A stretch of DNA of 64,000 nt from an uncultured Sulfitobacter sp. (GCA_947492925.1 CANLOQ010000002.1:682001-746000), one strand, 5' to 3'. Shown: positions 8,791 to 17,084, numbered from the stretch's first letter. Made by a program: numbers and translations. The notes: generated by a model not told the origin, from the sequence alone.

Positions 8791-9930
8791 TTAGGTCAAT
8801 TCAAGCGGTTCGGGAAGGGATTTGAGGTCGGCAGCACCCAGCTGGCCCATGTTGGCGGTCATGTCCTTGGCCAGCATGTCGATCAGGTGGTCGACGCCCT
8901 GTGCGCCCAACGCGCCGAGCGCGAAATGAAAGGCGCGGCCCAGCATGACGAAATCGGCCCCCAAGGCGAAAGCACGCAGGATGTCGAGACCGGATTCGAC
9001 GCCGCTGTCAAAGATCAGCGGCAGCTTGGTGGCCGCACGGATGGCGGGCAGGGCCTCGATGCTGGCGGGGGCGGCGTCGAACTGGCGACCGGCGTGGTTC
9101 GATATCCAGATGGCATCGGCGCCCATGGCTTCGATACGGGTGGCGTCTTCGGCGCGCATGATGCCTTTGACCAGCAAGGGGCCGTCCCAGTTGTCGCGCA
9201 GCCATGTGACGTAATCCCAGTCGGGCGAGGTGCGCAGAAGGTAGCCCACATGGGCGGTGGGCGGCAGGCCTTCGGTGGCGGCAGAGGTGTATTTGTCGAT
9301 CCCGCGCATGTAGGGCATGCCGCGTTTGGCCGTCTCGCGCGCCCAGGTGGGGCAGGTGGCGATCTGGGCCAGCAGGCGCGGCGTGATCTTGGGCGGGTTG
9401 GTCAGGCCCGAGCGGACCTGCCGTTCGCGGCGCGAGGAGGTGGGCACGTCGACGGTCAGAACAAGCGTGGTAAAGCCTGCCTCCCTTGCGCGCGCCAGCA
9501 TGTCGCGGCGGATGTCCTCGTCGCGCGGCGGGTAAAGCTGGAACCATGCGTGCGGGCCGAGATGGGGGGCCATGTCCTCGGGGCTTTGGGTGGCGACGGT
9601 TGAGATGCAGTAGGGGATGTTATGTGCGGCGGCGGCGCGGGCAAGCGTCGGTTCCGCACCGGGCCAGATGAGGCCAGACATGCCGATGGGGGCGATGCCG
9701 AAAGGCAGGGGATGGCGGTGGCCAAGGAAGGACGTGCTCAGATCAGGTGTGATATCGCCGTGCAGGATGGAGGGGGGAAAGCCGACCTTGTCCAGCGCTG
9801 TACGGTTACGCGCCTTTGTCGCCTCGTTGCCCGTGCCGCTGTCGAGGTATTCCCAGACAAATTTCGGGATGCGCCGTTGCGCGCGTTTTCGCAGATCACC
9901 AAGGGCGGGATATCGGCTGTGCAGGTCCAT
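8791..9930 (-). CDS. lldD: FMN-dependent alpha-hydroxy-acid dehydrogenase (L-lactate dehydrogenase LldD family)
   Basis: 379 residues, TIM-barrel fold of the L-lactate dehydrogenase / glycolate oxidase family. Visible motifs: PLPFGIAPIGMSGLIWP, the flavin loop WFQLYPPRD, VLTVDVPTSSRRERQ, and FDSGVESGLDILRAFALGADFVMLGRAF. The active-site signature normally reads SNHG[AG]RQ; here it is SNHAGRQFD (codons at 9079-9106), so the residue after the catalytic His is Ala instead of Gly. It would oxidise an L-2-hydroxy acid and pass electrons to the quinone pool or oxygen; lactate is only one possible substrate. The frame continues to 10014 through repeat DNA, but ATG 9930 begins the conserved N-terminus. 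No lactate permease neighbours. Confidence 0.85.
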   Translation of the reverse strand: MDLHSRYPALGDLRKRAQRRIPKFVWEYLDSGTGNEATKARNRTALDKVGFPPSILHGDITPDLSTSFLGHRHPLPFGIAPIGMSGLIWPGAEPTLARAAAAHNIPYCISTVATQSPEDMAPHLGPHAWFQLYPPRDEDIRRDMLARAREAGFTTLVLTVDVPTSSRRERQVRSGLTNPPKITPRLLAQIATCPTWARETAKRGMPYMRGIDKYTSAATEGLPPTAHVGYLLRTSPDWDYVTWLRDNWDGPLLVKGIMRAEDATRIEAMGADAIWISNHAGRQFDAAPASIEALPAIRAATKLPLIFDSGVESGLDILRAFALGADFVMLGRAFHFALGALGAQGVDHLIDMLAKDMTANMGQLGAADLKSLPEPLELT

Positions 9931-9970
9931 GAAGGTATCTGCATGCAATCCCGTCTGATTGTCCAGCGGG

Positions 9971-10187
9971 GGTGCACAGGATGTGCACCTTACGGGGGTG
10001 GGCCGGAGCCCCACCTTACGGATACCGCCCCAACGCAGCGTGGGGTATTTTTGGCATCATTTGGATTGAGTTGTAGCGGAAAGATGAAGCGGGACGTGTC
10101 GCTTCATCTTTCCGGTACAACTCCTCTACAGGCTGCTGCATATGCGGACCGTTGCGTTTATCGCGTAAGGTGCAGATCTTCTGCACC
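9971..10187. repeat. Possible miniature inverted-repeat element with hairpin ends
   Basis: In the 334-nt gap between lldD and the helicase, two 24-nt copies of CGTAAGGTGCA-N-ATC... lie in opposite orientation at 9971-9994 and 10164-10187. Each contains its own 19-bp dyad (GGTGCACA/TGTGCACC around GGA; GGTGCAGA/TCTGCACC around TCT), and where the two copies differ the change is matched on the other arm. Between them are a CCTTACGG direct repeat (9988, 10013), a GGTGGG/CCCACC hairpin and a 56-nt inverted repeat (10068-10123). No transposase gene is present. Confidence 0.45.
10068..10123. repeat. 24-bp inverted repeat with 8-nt loop; two copies of a dispersed motif
   Basis: Left arm 10068-10091 starts GAGTTGTAGC and contains GGAAAGATGAAG; right arm 10100-10123 is its reverse complement except for one base (23 of 24). 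Each arm is also a copy of a motif found singly at 28805-28828 and 56509-56531. There is no T-run, so it is not a simple terminator. Confidence 0.75.
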
Positions 10188-10264
10188 CTGTTTGGCGGAG
10201 AAAGCACTGGAACACAGCGCGAACACGGGTTTTCCTTTGGTGCATATCTGGCTAGGTTGGCACC

Positions 10265-12718
10265 ATGAGTGGATTTGATGAAATGGACGCCTTTGAAGGC
10301 GCATCTTTGTCGGCGCGCGCGATGGCGGCGCGGCCGCAGCCGTATCTGGATGGGTTGAACCCCGCACAGCGCGCGGCAGTGGAGCAGATGGATGGGCCCG
10401 TGTTGATGCTGGCCGGGGCCGGGACGGGCAAGACCAAGGCGCTGACCACGCGGATTGTGCATTTGATGCAGACGGGGCGGGCACGACCGAACGAGATTTT
10501 GGCGGTGACCTTTACCAACAAGGCCGCGCGGGAGATGAAAAACCGTGTGGGCGGAATGCTGGGACAGCATGTGGAGGGGATGCCCTGGCTGGGCACCTTC
10601 CACGCGATTTGTGTGAAGTTGTTGCGGCGTCATGCGGAATTGGTGGGGCTGAAGAGCAATTTTACGATTCTGGATACCGATGATCAGTTGCGGCTCTTGA
10701 AGCAGTTGGTGGCCGCCGAAGGGATTGATGACAAGCGTTGGCCCGCGCGGATGCTGTCGGGGATCATTGACGGCTGGAAAAACCGCGCGATCACGCCGGA
10801 CAAGATCCCGGCGGCGGATGCGGGGGCCTATAACCACAAGGGACCGCAGATTTACGCCGCCTATCAGGCGCGGCTGAAGGAGTTGAATGCGACGGATTTT
10901 GGCGATCTGCTGTTGCATATGGTCACGATCTTCCAGACCCACGCAGATGTGCTGGAACAGTATCAGCGCTGGTTCAAATACATCCTTGTGGACGAGTATC
11001 AGGATACCAACGTCGCGCAGTATCTGTGGCTGCGGCTGCTCGCGCAGGGGCACAAGAATATCTGTTGTGTGGGCGATGATGATCAGTCGATCTATGGCTG
11101 GCGCGGGGCCGAGGTGGGCAACATCCTGCGGTTTGAAACGGATTTTCCGGGCGCGCATGTGGTCAAGCTGGAGCAGAACTATCGCTCCACCCCGCATATT
11201 CTGGCGGCTGCATCGGGCGTGATTGCGGGCAATCAGGGACGGCTGGGCAAGACGTTGTGGACCGACCGCGAGGAAGGCGAGAAAGTGCGCCTTATTGGTC
11301 ATTGGGACGGCGAGGAAGAGGCGCGCTGGATCGGCGATGAGGTCGAGGCGATGCAGCGCGGGACGCGGGGGCTGGACCCATTCTCATTGGACGATATGGC
11401 GATCCTTGTGCGGGCGAGCCACCAGATGCGGGCGTTTGAGGACCGGTTTTTGACCATCGGTCTGCCCTACCGCGTGATCGGGGGGCCGCGATTCTATGAG
11501 CGGATGGAGATCCGCGATGCGATGGCCTATTTCCGCATTGTGACAAGCCCCGACGACGATCTGGCGTTCGAGCGGATTGTGAACACGCCAAAGCGTGGGC
11601 TTGGCGACAAGGCGCAGCAGAAGATACAGGTGACGGCACGCCAGCACGGGGTGAACCTTGTGGATGGCGCGCGGATACTGCTGGCCGAGGGCGGGCTGAC
11701 CGGCAAAGGGGCGGCGCAACTGCGGTTGCTGATCGACGGGATCGAGCGGTGGAACGGCAAGCTGCGCGGGCCTGCGATGCCGGTGGACGTTGAGAATAGC
11801 GTCATTGATGACGAGGCGGGACCGGTGCGGCAGGAGTATGGGCCGCCGGAGATGTCGCATATGGAACTGGCCGAGATCATTCTGGACGAGAGCGGCTATA
11901 CCGGCATGTGGCAGAACGACAAGACGCCCGAAGCGCCCGGACGGCTGGAGAACCTCAAGGAATTGATCAAGGCGCTGGAGCAGTTCGAGAACCTGCAGGG
12001 TTTCCTCGAACACGTCAGCCTGATCATGGACAACGAGAGCGACGATGGGGGTGCCAAGGTCAGCATCATGACGTTGCATGCGGCCAAGGGGCTGGAGTTT
12101 CCGGCGGTGTTTTTGCCGGGGTGGGAGGACGGTCTGTTCCCCTCGCAACGCTCGATGGATGAGAGCGGGATCAAGGGTTTGGAGGAAGAGCGCAGGCTGG
12201 CCTACGTGGGGATCACGCGGGCCGAGGCGCTGTGCACGATCAGCTTTGCCGCCAACCGGCGGGTGTTCGGGCAGTGGCAATCCTCCATGCCGTCGCGGTT
12301 CATTGATGAATTGCCCGAGGAGCATGTGGAGGTGCTGACGCCGCCGGGGCTTTACGGTGGTGGGTTCGGGGCTGCGGGCATGGCGGCAAGTGCATCGGTG
12401 CGCGAGCAGGAGATGATGGGGTCGAACCTGCACGAGAAAGCGGCGGAGGCGAATGTCTATAATTCGCCGGGTTGGCGGCGCTTGCAGGCGCGATCCGGCG
12501 CGCGGGGGATTTCGCAACCCAGCGAGGCGCGCAATGTCACGATTGATATGAATGCGGTCAGCAGCTTTACGATGGGCGAGCGGGTGTTTCACCAGAAGTT
12601 CGGCTATGGGGCCGTGATCGGGATCGAGGGTGACAAGCTGGAAGTCGCGTTTGAGAAGGCGGGCACGAAGAAAGTGGTGTCGCGTTTTCTGACCGGCTGT
12701 GACGACGTGCCGTTCTAG
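10265..12718 (+). CDS. uvrD: UvrD/PcrA-type superfamily 1 DNA helicase
   Basis: 817 residues, a 3'-5' SF1A helicase acting in nucleotide excision and mismatch repair and in removing proteins from DNA. Motifs seen: LNPAQRAAVE (Q motif, ~31), Walker A AGAGTGKT (50-57), FTNKAAREMKNR (Ia), DEYQDTN (II), DDDQSIYGWRGAE (III), EQNYRST (IV), TLHAAKGLEFPAVFLPGWEDGLFPS (V region) and EEERRLAYVGITRA (VI). The C-terminus (GERVFHQKFGYGAVIGIEGDKLEV...) is the Tudor-like domain that binds RNA polymerase in PcrA/UvrD. The start is preceded by AGGTTGG. Monocistronic as far as seen. Whether it is named uvrD or pcrA is convention. Confidence 0.95.
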   Translation: MSGFDEMDAFEGASLSARAMAARPQPYLDGLNPAQRAAVEQMDGPVLMLAGAGTGKTKALTTRIVHLMQTGRARPNEILAVTFTNKAAREMKNRVGGMLGQHVEGMPWLGTFHAICVKLLRRHAELVGLKSNFTILDTDDQLRLLKQLVAAEGIDDKRWPARMLSGIIDGWKNRAITPDKIPAADAGAYNHKGPQIYAAYQARLKELNATDFGDLLLHMVTIFQTHADVLEQYQRWFKYILVDEYQDTNVAQYLWLRLLAQGHKNICCVGDDDQSIYGWRGAEVGNILRFETDFPGAHVVKLEQNYRSTPHILAAASGVIAGNQGRLGKTLWTDREEGEKVRLIGHWDGEEEARWIGDEVEAMQRGTRGLDPFSLDDMAILVRASHQMRAFEDRFLTIGLPYRVIGGPRFYERMEIRDAMAYFRIVTSPDDDLAFERIVNTPKRGLGDKAQQKIQVTARQHGVNLVDGARILLAEGGLTGKGAAQLRLLIDGIERWNGKLRGPAMPVDVENSVIDDEAGPVRQEYGPPEMSHMELAEIILDESGYTGMWQNDKTPEAPGRLENLKELIKALEQFENLQGFLEHVSLIMDNESDDGGAKVSIMTLHAAKGLEFPAVFLPGWEDGLFPSQRSMDESGIKGLEEERRLAYVGITRAEALCTISFAANRRVFGQWQSSMPSRFIDELPEEHVEVLTPPGLYGGGFGAAGMAASASVREQEMMGSNLHEKAAEANVYNSPGWRRLQARSGARGISQPSEARNVTIDMNAVSSFTMGERVFHQKFGYGAVIGIEGDKLEVAFEKAGTKKVVSRFLTGCDDVPF

Positions 12719-12968
12719 ACAGGGCGTGAGTGGCACCGCGCGGGGCCACGAAGTTGCCTTTGGCGTCCCTGTGGCGTGTTGCCGTCTGCCGGGAATGCCC
12801 GGCGGATGAGCCTGTTGTCAGCGCATGGCGTTCCGCGTGCATTTTGGCCTTGCCCCACTGGCATCCCCTTGGCACACTTTTAAAGTGTATTTACGGCAGG
12901 GGGGTCTGCGCGGCTGTGACCAAAGCCACCGCCTTCTGTCTTGTCTTGTTTCAGCGACGGAGGATAGA
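12719..12968. other. Intergenic region with a short palindrome
   Basis: 250 nt between the helicase and the 165-aa gene. ACACTTT-T-AAAGTGT at 12874-12888 is a perfect 7-bp inverted repeat about 85 nt upstream of the next start and could be an operator or promoter element. I see no open frame worth calling. Confidence 0.35.
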
Positions 12969-13466
12969 TTGGCTGAATTTGACTGCAAGAAAATGAAAAA
13001 GAACTTGGGCGTGCTGGATCAGGCGATCAGTGATGCGGACAGCAAGCTGTCAGAGATGGAGGACGTGTTCAAATGGTCGCGGTCTTCCCGGTCCAAGGCT
13101 GCACTGAAAAAGATGCGCGCGGCGTTGAAAGCGGCGCAGAAGGTTGGGAGCAGGGCGGAATTGCCCGTCGATGTCTGCGTGGCCGTGGGTGAAGCATTTG
13201 ATGAGACGCGCAGCGCCTTTGAGGCGGAAACCAAGGATCTTCACAGCCGGTGCAAGAACCTGAGCAAGGCGGAAATGCAGGCATACGGCGATGTCGATTA
13301 CGCCCGGACGATGTGCCACGCCAAGGTAGAGCGATCCAACCTGCCGCGCGCGATGAAAAAGGTCTTCGATATGGGGGAAGACGGGATGATCCAGAAGTCC
13401 TTTTTCAAATGGCTGCAGAATGCGCTGTCAGCGGATATGAAGAAGGCGCGCAAAAAGATCGTCTGA
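12969..13466 (+). CDS. Hypothetical helical protein, 165 aa
   Basis: No family recognised. The protein is lysine-rich, lacks a signal peptide and membrane segments, and reads as an all-helical, possibly coiled-coil protein (VLDQAISDADSKLSEMEDV, ALKKMRAALKAAQKVG, ETRSAFEAETKDLHSR) with three cysteines (CKK, VDVCVA, MCHAK). TTG 12969 is proposed as start because a perfect GGAGG ends 5 nt before it; ATG 12993 would remove 8 residues and has no ribosome binding site. The frame is open to 12825, but that stretch is not protein-like. A good terminator follows at 13501. Monocistronic. Confidence 0.65.
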   Translation: MAEFDCKKMKKNLGVLDQAISDADSKLSEMEDVFKWSRSSRSKAALKKMRAALKAAQKVGSRAELPVDVCVAVGEAFDETRSAFEAETKDLHSRCKNLSKAEMQAYGDVDYARTMCHAKVERSNLPRAMKKVFDMGEDGMIQKSFFKWLQNALSADMKKARKKIV

Positions 13467-13500
13467 CGGTCTGCACCGCCTGTGGCGTGCAGGACAACAT

Positions 13501-13547
13501 GGACCGCGCGGGAAGCATCTGCATCCTGCGCGGTCCGTCGTTTTTTT
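13501..13547 (+). terminator. Rho-independent terminator
   Basis: GGACCGCGC-GGA pairs with TCC-GCGCGGTCC around a 10-nt loop, followed by GTCG and seven T. It lies 34 nt behind the 165-aa gene. Confidence 0.85.
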
Positions 13548-13557
13548 CGGGCCTGTG

Positions 13558-14193
13558 TTATTCACCGGGCGGGGTGTAGGTGTCGATCACCCGGCAGGTG
13601 GTCAGGCCGTTGGCACGTGCCCATGCGCGGTCCTTGATGCGCACATTTGTCATCTCTTCCGCGACCTCAAGCTCGCAATAAGCAATGGCGGTTGCGCGGG
13701 CTTCGGCCATGTTGGGCCAACCGTGCGAATAACCGTGATCCCCGGCCCCTGAGATGGCGAAGGCCCCGTAGCCCGTGCTGGTTTGCTTGTCGCGGTACAC
13801 GCCTTGAAAGTCATGGGCGGTGATCGCGCCAAGACCGCCGACGGTCGTGCTGTTGGGGTCCACGCCTTCTGGCACGGCGACCCCATAGAAATTGCACGGG
13901 CCCTGCACATAAGCCTCGCAACCGCGTTTGGCGACGGCCTTGGCGGTGTTCAGATTGTGATAGCTGTAGGTGTAGAACGAGAAATCGCCTTCGGCGGCGG
14001 CGTAGAACGCGCCGAAGTAGGCCTTGCGGTTGCGGAACTGGTTGTAATGGCTGCGCTGCGCGCGGGTCAGTGTGACGTCTTCGACAGTGGCGTAGGTGTG
14101 TTTGGGGCCAAAGACCTTTGGTTGATCGGCGGCGGCACCCGCACCCACACAAAGTGTCAGGGCAGCGGCGAGGGGAAGTGTCTTGCGATACAT
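13558..14193 (-). CDS. Secreted protein with two DUF4189-like repeats
   Basis: 211 residues with a typical Sec signal peptide (MYRKTLPLAAALTLCVGAGAAA, cleavage near ADQ). The mature part carries two similar modules: one with AYFGAFYAAAEGDFS ... AKRGCEAY, the other GYGAFAISGAGDHGYSHG ... AIAYCELEV. The pattern 'YGA-x-A ... small, then A/C-rich helix with one Cys' resembles DUF4189, a family of unknown function in the periplasm. Four cysteines could form disulfides. ATG 14202 (MDDM) is an alternative start. Transcribed divergently from the DUF2975/XRE pair across an A/T-rich dyad. Confidence 0.6.
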   Translation of the reverse strand: MYRKTLPLAAALTLCVGAGAAADQPKVFGPKHTYATVEDVTLTRAQRSHYNQFRNRKAYFGAFYAAAEGDFSFYTYSYHNLNTAKAVAKRGCEAYVQGPCNFYGVAVPEGVDPNSTTVGGLGAITAHDFQGVYRDKQTSTGYGAFAISGAGDHGYSHGWPNMAEARATAIAYCELEVAEEMTNVRIKDRAWARANGLTTCRVIDTYTPPGE

Positions 14194-14222
14194 GTCATCC
14201 ATCCGTTTTGAGAATCGGTATG

Positions 14223-14280
14223 ATTGTTTATTGACCAAAATATAATTTTATGGAACAAAAAATTATCGTGAAACAATAAA
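14223..14280. promoter_or_regulatory. A/T-rich nested dyads in a divergent promoter region
   Basis: Inner inverted repeat ATAATTTT / AAAATTAT (14242-14249 and 14259-14266, 9-nt spacer) is framed by an outer one, ATTGTTT / AAACAAT (14223-14229 and 14271-14277). The site covers the start region of both the secreted protein gene (14193, minus) and the DUF2975 gene (14293, plus). The XRE regulator encoded at 14823 is the obvious candidate to bind it. Confidence 0.5.
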
Positions 14281-14292
14281 TTTGAGGTTTTC

Positions 14293-14823
14293 ATGCACCG
14301 TATTCGCAATCTGTCCACCCTTGCGATGATCATCCTTGTGCCGATGCTGGTCTACTATCCTTATGAAGCATTGTCGTGGAACCTTGAGCTGTCCTTTCTG
14401 GATCCCGGCAAATGGACGCGGAATGATTCCTGGGTGCATCCTGATGCGCAGATTGCCACCGGCACGCGCATTGTCTTTTTTACCGTCTGGCTGATCCCCA
14501 CAATTCTGGGCTGGCTGGCCTATGTGACCGGGTTTTCGATCCTGCTGTTGCTGCGGCGGGGGACGGTTTTTGATGACCGCATCGCAGACAGGCTGATCTG
14601 GATGGGAGCGTTGATCTTTGGCTCTGCCAGCACATCGCTGCTGGCGGGTGCGGTCAGCCCGATGATCCGGTCGTGGCACAACCCCGACGGGCCGCTGCCG
14701 CTGCGGTTCTGGTATGACAGCGGCAATATCGGCATGACATTCTGCGGGCTTGGGTTTCTGTTTCTGGGCATCGTGATGCGCGAGGCGATCCGCATTGCGC
14801 GCGAGAACGAGGAATTCGTCTGA
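14293..14823 (+). CDS. DUF2975 family membrane protein
   Basis: 176 residues with about four hydrophobic segments: ~9-24, ~60-85 (RIVFFTVWLIPTILGWLAYVTGFSILLLL), ~105-122 and ~147-164. Size and arrangement match the DUF2975 family, whose members are often encoded directly before a small Cro/CI-type regulator (the YoaS/YozG pair of Bacillus is the best known). A short cytoplasmic tail ends NEEFV. The stop TGA overlaps the ATG of the regulator gene by one base (TGATG), so translation is probably coupled. Its role is unknown; control of the partner regulator at the membrane is a guess. Confidence 0.8.
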   Translation: MHRIRNLSTLAMIILVPMLVYYPYEALSWNLELSFLDPGKWTRNDSWVHPDAQIATGTRIVFFTVWLIPTILGWLAYVTGFSILLLLRRGTVFDDRIADRLIWMGALIFGSASTSLLAGAVSPMIRSWHNPDGPLPLRFWYDSGNIGMTFCGLGFLFLGIVMREAIRIARENEEFV

Positions 14824-15038
14824 TGGAGATTGTTGTCAGGCTGGATGTGATGCTGGCCACCCGCAAGATGAAATCAAAAGATCTGGCCGAGGCGGTGGGC
14901 ATCACCGTGCAAAACATGAGCCTGCTGAAATCAGGCAAGGTCAAAGGTGTGCGGTTCGAGACGCTGGCCCGGATTTGCGAAGTGCTGGAATGTCAGCCCG
15001 GTGATCTGCTGGAAGCGGTGCCGGCGCAGGGCACATGA
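14823..15038 (+). CDS. Small XRE-family (Cro/CI-like) transcriptional regulator
   Basis: 71 residues, a single helix-turn-helix domain: VRLDVMLATRKMKSKDLAEA, VGITVQNMSLLKSGKVKGVR, FETLARICEVLECQPGDLLE. This is the YozG-like form that accompanies DUF2975 proteins. It overlaps the DUF2975 stop by one base and is followed 28 nt later by the S9 peptidase gene, which could belong to the same transcript. Binding to the dyads at 14223-14280 would make it autoregulatory; this is inference. Confidence 0.9.
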   Translation: MEIVVRLDVMLATRKMKSKDLAEAVGITVQNMSLLKSGKVKGVRFETLARICEVLECQPGDLLEAVPAQGT

Positions 15039-15066
15039 GATTTACCCACCGAAAAGGAATCTTTGA

Positions 15067-17034
15067 ATGTTGAAGAAACTGGCAATGGGTGTGGCCGTGC
15101 TGTGCGTGGCTGTGGCGGCTTTGACGTTCTGGGCCACGCGGGACGTAGGGCCAAGCCATCCGGTGCTGCGTGAAGCAGAGCTGCCACCGCTGATGCCGGT
15201 GCGGGATGTCTATGCAGATACAAACTATGCGTGGGATTTTGTGGCCTCGCCGGATGCGCGGTATCTGGCGGTGCGGCGGTCTTCGGTTTTTGGGCGCAGG
15301 CAGGTGATCGAGCGGCGCGAGACCGGCGAAGAGATCACCGAACTGCCCGCTGACATCCTTTTTCTGCGCTGGCATCCCACGCGGGACGCGGTGCGTTTCA
15401 TTCATCGCGGTGATGACTGGGAGGTTGATCTGGACAGGCCCGCGCGGGCCAACTGGACCCGGATCAGCCCGCAAAAACTGAGTGGTGGCTGGGCCAAGAA
15501 CAAGATCCCGACGGACCCGGACATGCCAATCCTGACATGGGGGCGCGCAACAACCCGATCCGTGGCGCATATGTGGATGGTTTCGCAGGACGGCAAAACT
15601 GCCGAACGGGTCGCGGAAGGCAGCGAAGATACGATTTATTGGGTGTTCGACACCCAGAATATGCCGGTCCTGAGGGTTGATGCGCTGGATCCGGCGACAC
15701 GTCAGGTGTTGCGCATGACGCCCGAGGGTTGGGTGCCGCTGATCACCCTGGGTGTGAACGACACTTTTGCGCCGCTGGAGGCCGTGGCAGAGGATGGCAC
15801 GATGCTGACGCGGTCCTCGCGCGGGCGGGACACGGTGGCGCTGGTGCGGTTTGACACCGCTACGGGAGACGAAACCGTCGTGCTGATCGAGGAAGGGGCG
15901 GACATCGGCCTGCCTACGTCGCTTGGCCATGATGGCAGGATTGATGTGCTGCGTCTGCGGTCCGACGCGACGGAGCGCATCGCGCTGACCCCGCGCGGTG
16001 AGGTGTATCTGGAGGTGCTGGACGCCCTGCCGCAGCCCGTGACGCTGGGCCTGACAGTGCCAACAGCATCCGGGCGCTATGTGACGCAGGTGGTGTCGGC
16101 CCCGGGGATGGCACCGCAGGTGCTGCTCATTGATCTTGAGCGCGGCACGTCAGAGGTGCTTTTTGGCGGCGGTGCGATGGCGCAGCACAGCGCGGCGCTT
16201 GTGCCGGATGAAGCGGTGCGGTTTGTGGCGCGCGACGGGCTGGAGATACCGGCGGTGCTGACGCGGCCGGTAGGGGTGACGGGGCCGGTGCCCTTTGTGG
16301 TGCATGTCCACGGGGGCCCCGCGCTGCATGTCGCATTGGGCCAGCGGCCATTTGTGCAACTGCTGGCCAACCGTGGCTACGGGGTTCTGTCGGTGAACTT
16401 TCGCGGCTCTACCGGCTTTGGCAAGGCGTTTCAGGCCAAGGGATTCCGCGAGTATGGGCGGGCCATGCAGGATGACATTACGGATGCGGCCAACTGGCTG
16501 GTTGATCAGGGGCTAGCGGACCCGGATGCGCTGGCAGTGCTGGGCGAAAGCTATGGCGGCTATGCGGCGGCGATGGCGATGACCCGCGATCCGGGCCTGT
16601 TTGAGGTGGGCATTGCCGAGTTTCCGATGCTGGACGTTGAGTTTCAGACGAAACATCCCCCCGGTTTCTGGCGCAAGGAACTGGAAACATGGTGGCGCTA
16701 TTTCGGGCGGATCAACACGTCAACCGATCTGGAGGCGATGCGCCGTCATGCGCCTATCCACCGGGTTGACGATCTGCACGGGCCGATGATGGTGCTGGCC
16801 GGGCGGAAAGATCCGATTATTGCGGTCCAGCAGGTGCGCAATTTTGAGGAAAAGGTTGCCGCTGCGGGCAAGGATGTCACGTTCCATTACCTTGCGAATG
16901 CAGGCCACGGGACGGAACACTGGCGCGACAACCTGCGCCGGGCGCGGCTGATCGAGGATTTTCTGGCCCAACATCTGGGCGGGCGGTCCGGCGGGACCGA
17001 ACTGGCCGAATGGGCACCGTCGTTTATTGATTGA
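15067..17034 (+). CDS. S9 family (prolyl oligopeptidase-like) serine peptidase, membrane-anchored or secreted
   Basis: 655 residues. A hydrophobic N-terminus (LAMGVAVLCVAVAALTFWA) acts as signal peptide or anchor, so it should work in the periplasm. Residues ~50-390 form a beta-propeller-like part; the C-terminal ~250 residues are an alpha/beta hydrolase: HVHGGPA oxyanion loop, NFRGSTGFGK, nucleophile Ser in LGESYGGYAAA, acid in AGRKDPI and His in NAGHGTEHW. This is the S9C/S9B-type order. Substrate is probably short peptides. AAGGA lies 9 nt before the ATG. It follows the XRE gene by 28 nt. Confidence 0.9.
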   Translation: MLKKLAMGVAVLCVAVAALTFWATRDVGPSHPVLREAELPPLMPVRDVYADTNYAWDFVASPDARYLAVRRSSVFGRRQVIERRETGEEITELPADILFLRWHPTRDAVRFIHRGDDWEVDLDRPARANWTRISPQKLSGGWAKNKIPTDPDMPILTWGRATTRSVAHMWMVSQDGKTAERVAEGSEDTIYWVFDTQNMPVLRVDALDPATRQVLRMTPEGWVPLITLGVNDTFAPLEAVAEDGTMLTRSSRGRDTVALVRFDTATGDETVVLIEEGADIGLPTSLGHDGRIDVLRLRSDATERIALTPRGEVYLEVLDALPQPVTLGLTVPTASGRYVTQVVSAPGMAPQVLLIDLERGTSEVLFGGGAMAQHSAALVPDEAVRFVARDGLEIPAVLTRPVGVTGPVPFVVHVHGGPALHVALGQRPFVQLLANRGYGVLSVNFRGSTGFGKAFQAKGFREYGRAMQDDITDAANWLVDQGLADPDALAVLGESYGGYAAAMAMTRDPGLFEVGIAEFPMLDVEFQTKHPPGFWRKELETWWRYFGRINTSTDLEAMRRHAPIHRVDDLHGPMMVLAGRKDPIIAVQQVRNFEEKVAAAGKDVTFHYLANAGHGTEHWRDNLRRARLIEDFLAQHLGGRSGGTELAEWAPSFID

Positions 17035-17052
17035 TGCCTGTGCCACAAAAAA

Positions 17053-17084
17053 ACAGCTGCACCCGGGGAGGCGGGTGCAGCTGT
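17053..17084 (-). terminator. Terminator hairpin of the DUF1127/sRNA transcript
   Basis: A perfect 12-bp stem (ACAGCTGCACCC / GGGTGCAGCTGT) with an 8-nt loop; on the minus strand it is followed by seven T. The loop reads GCCTCCCC on that strand, so it is at the same time the last anti-Shine-Dalgarno hairpin of the sRNA set. Confidence 0.85.

Noticed and set aside
10016-11302. 428-codon open frame antisense to the helicase gene
   Set aside because: Arg/His/Pro-rich composition typical of the reverse frame of GC-rich genes; the sense strand encodes all UvrD motifs.
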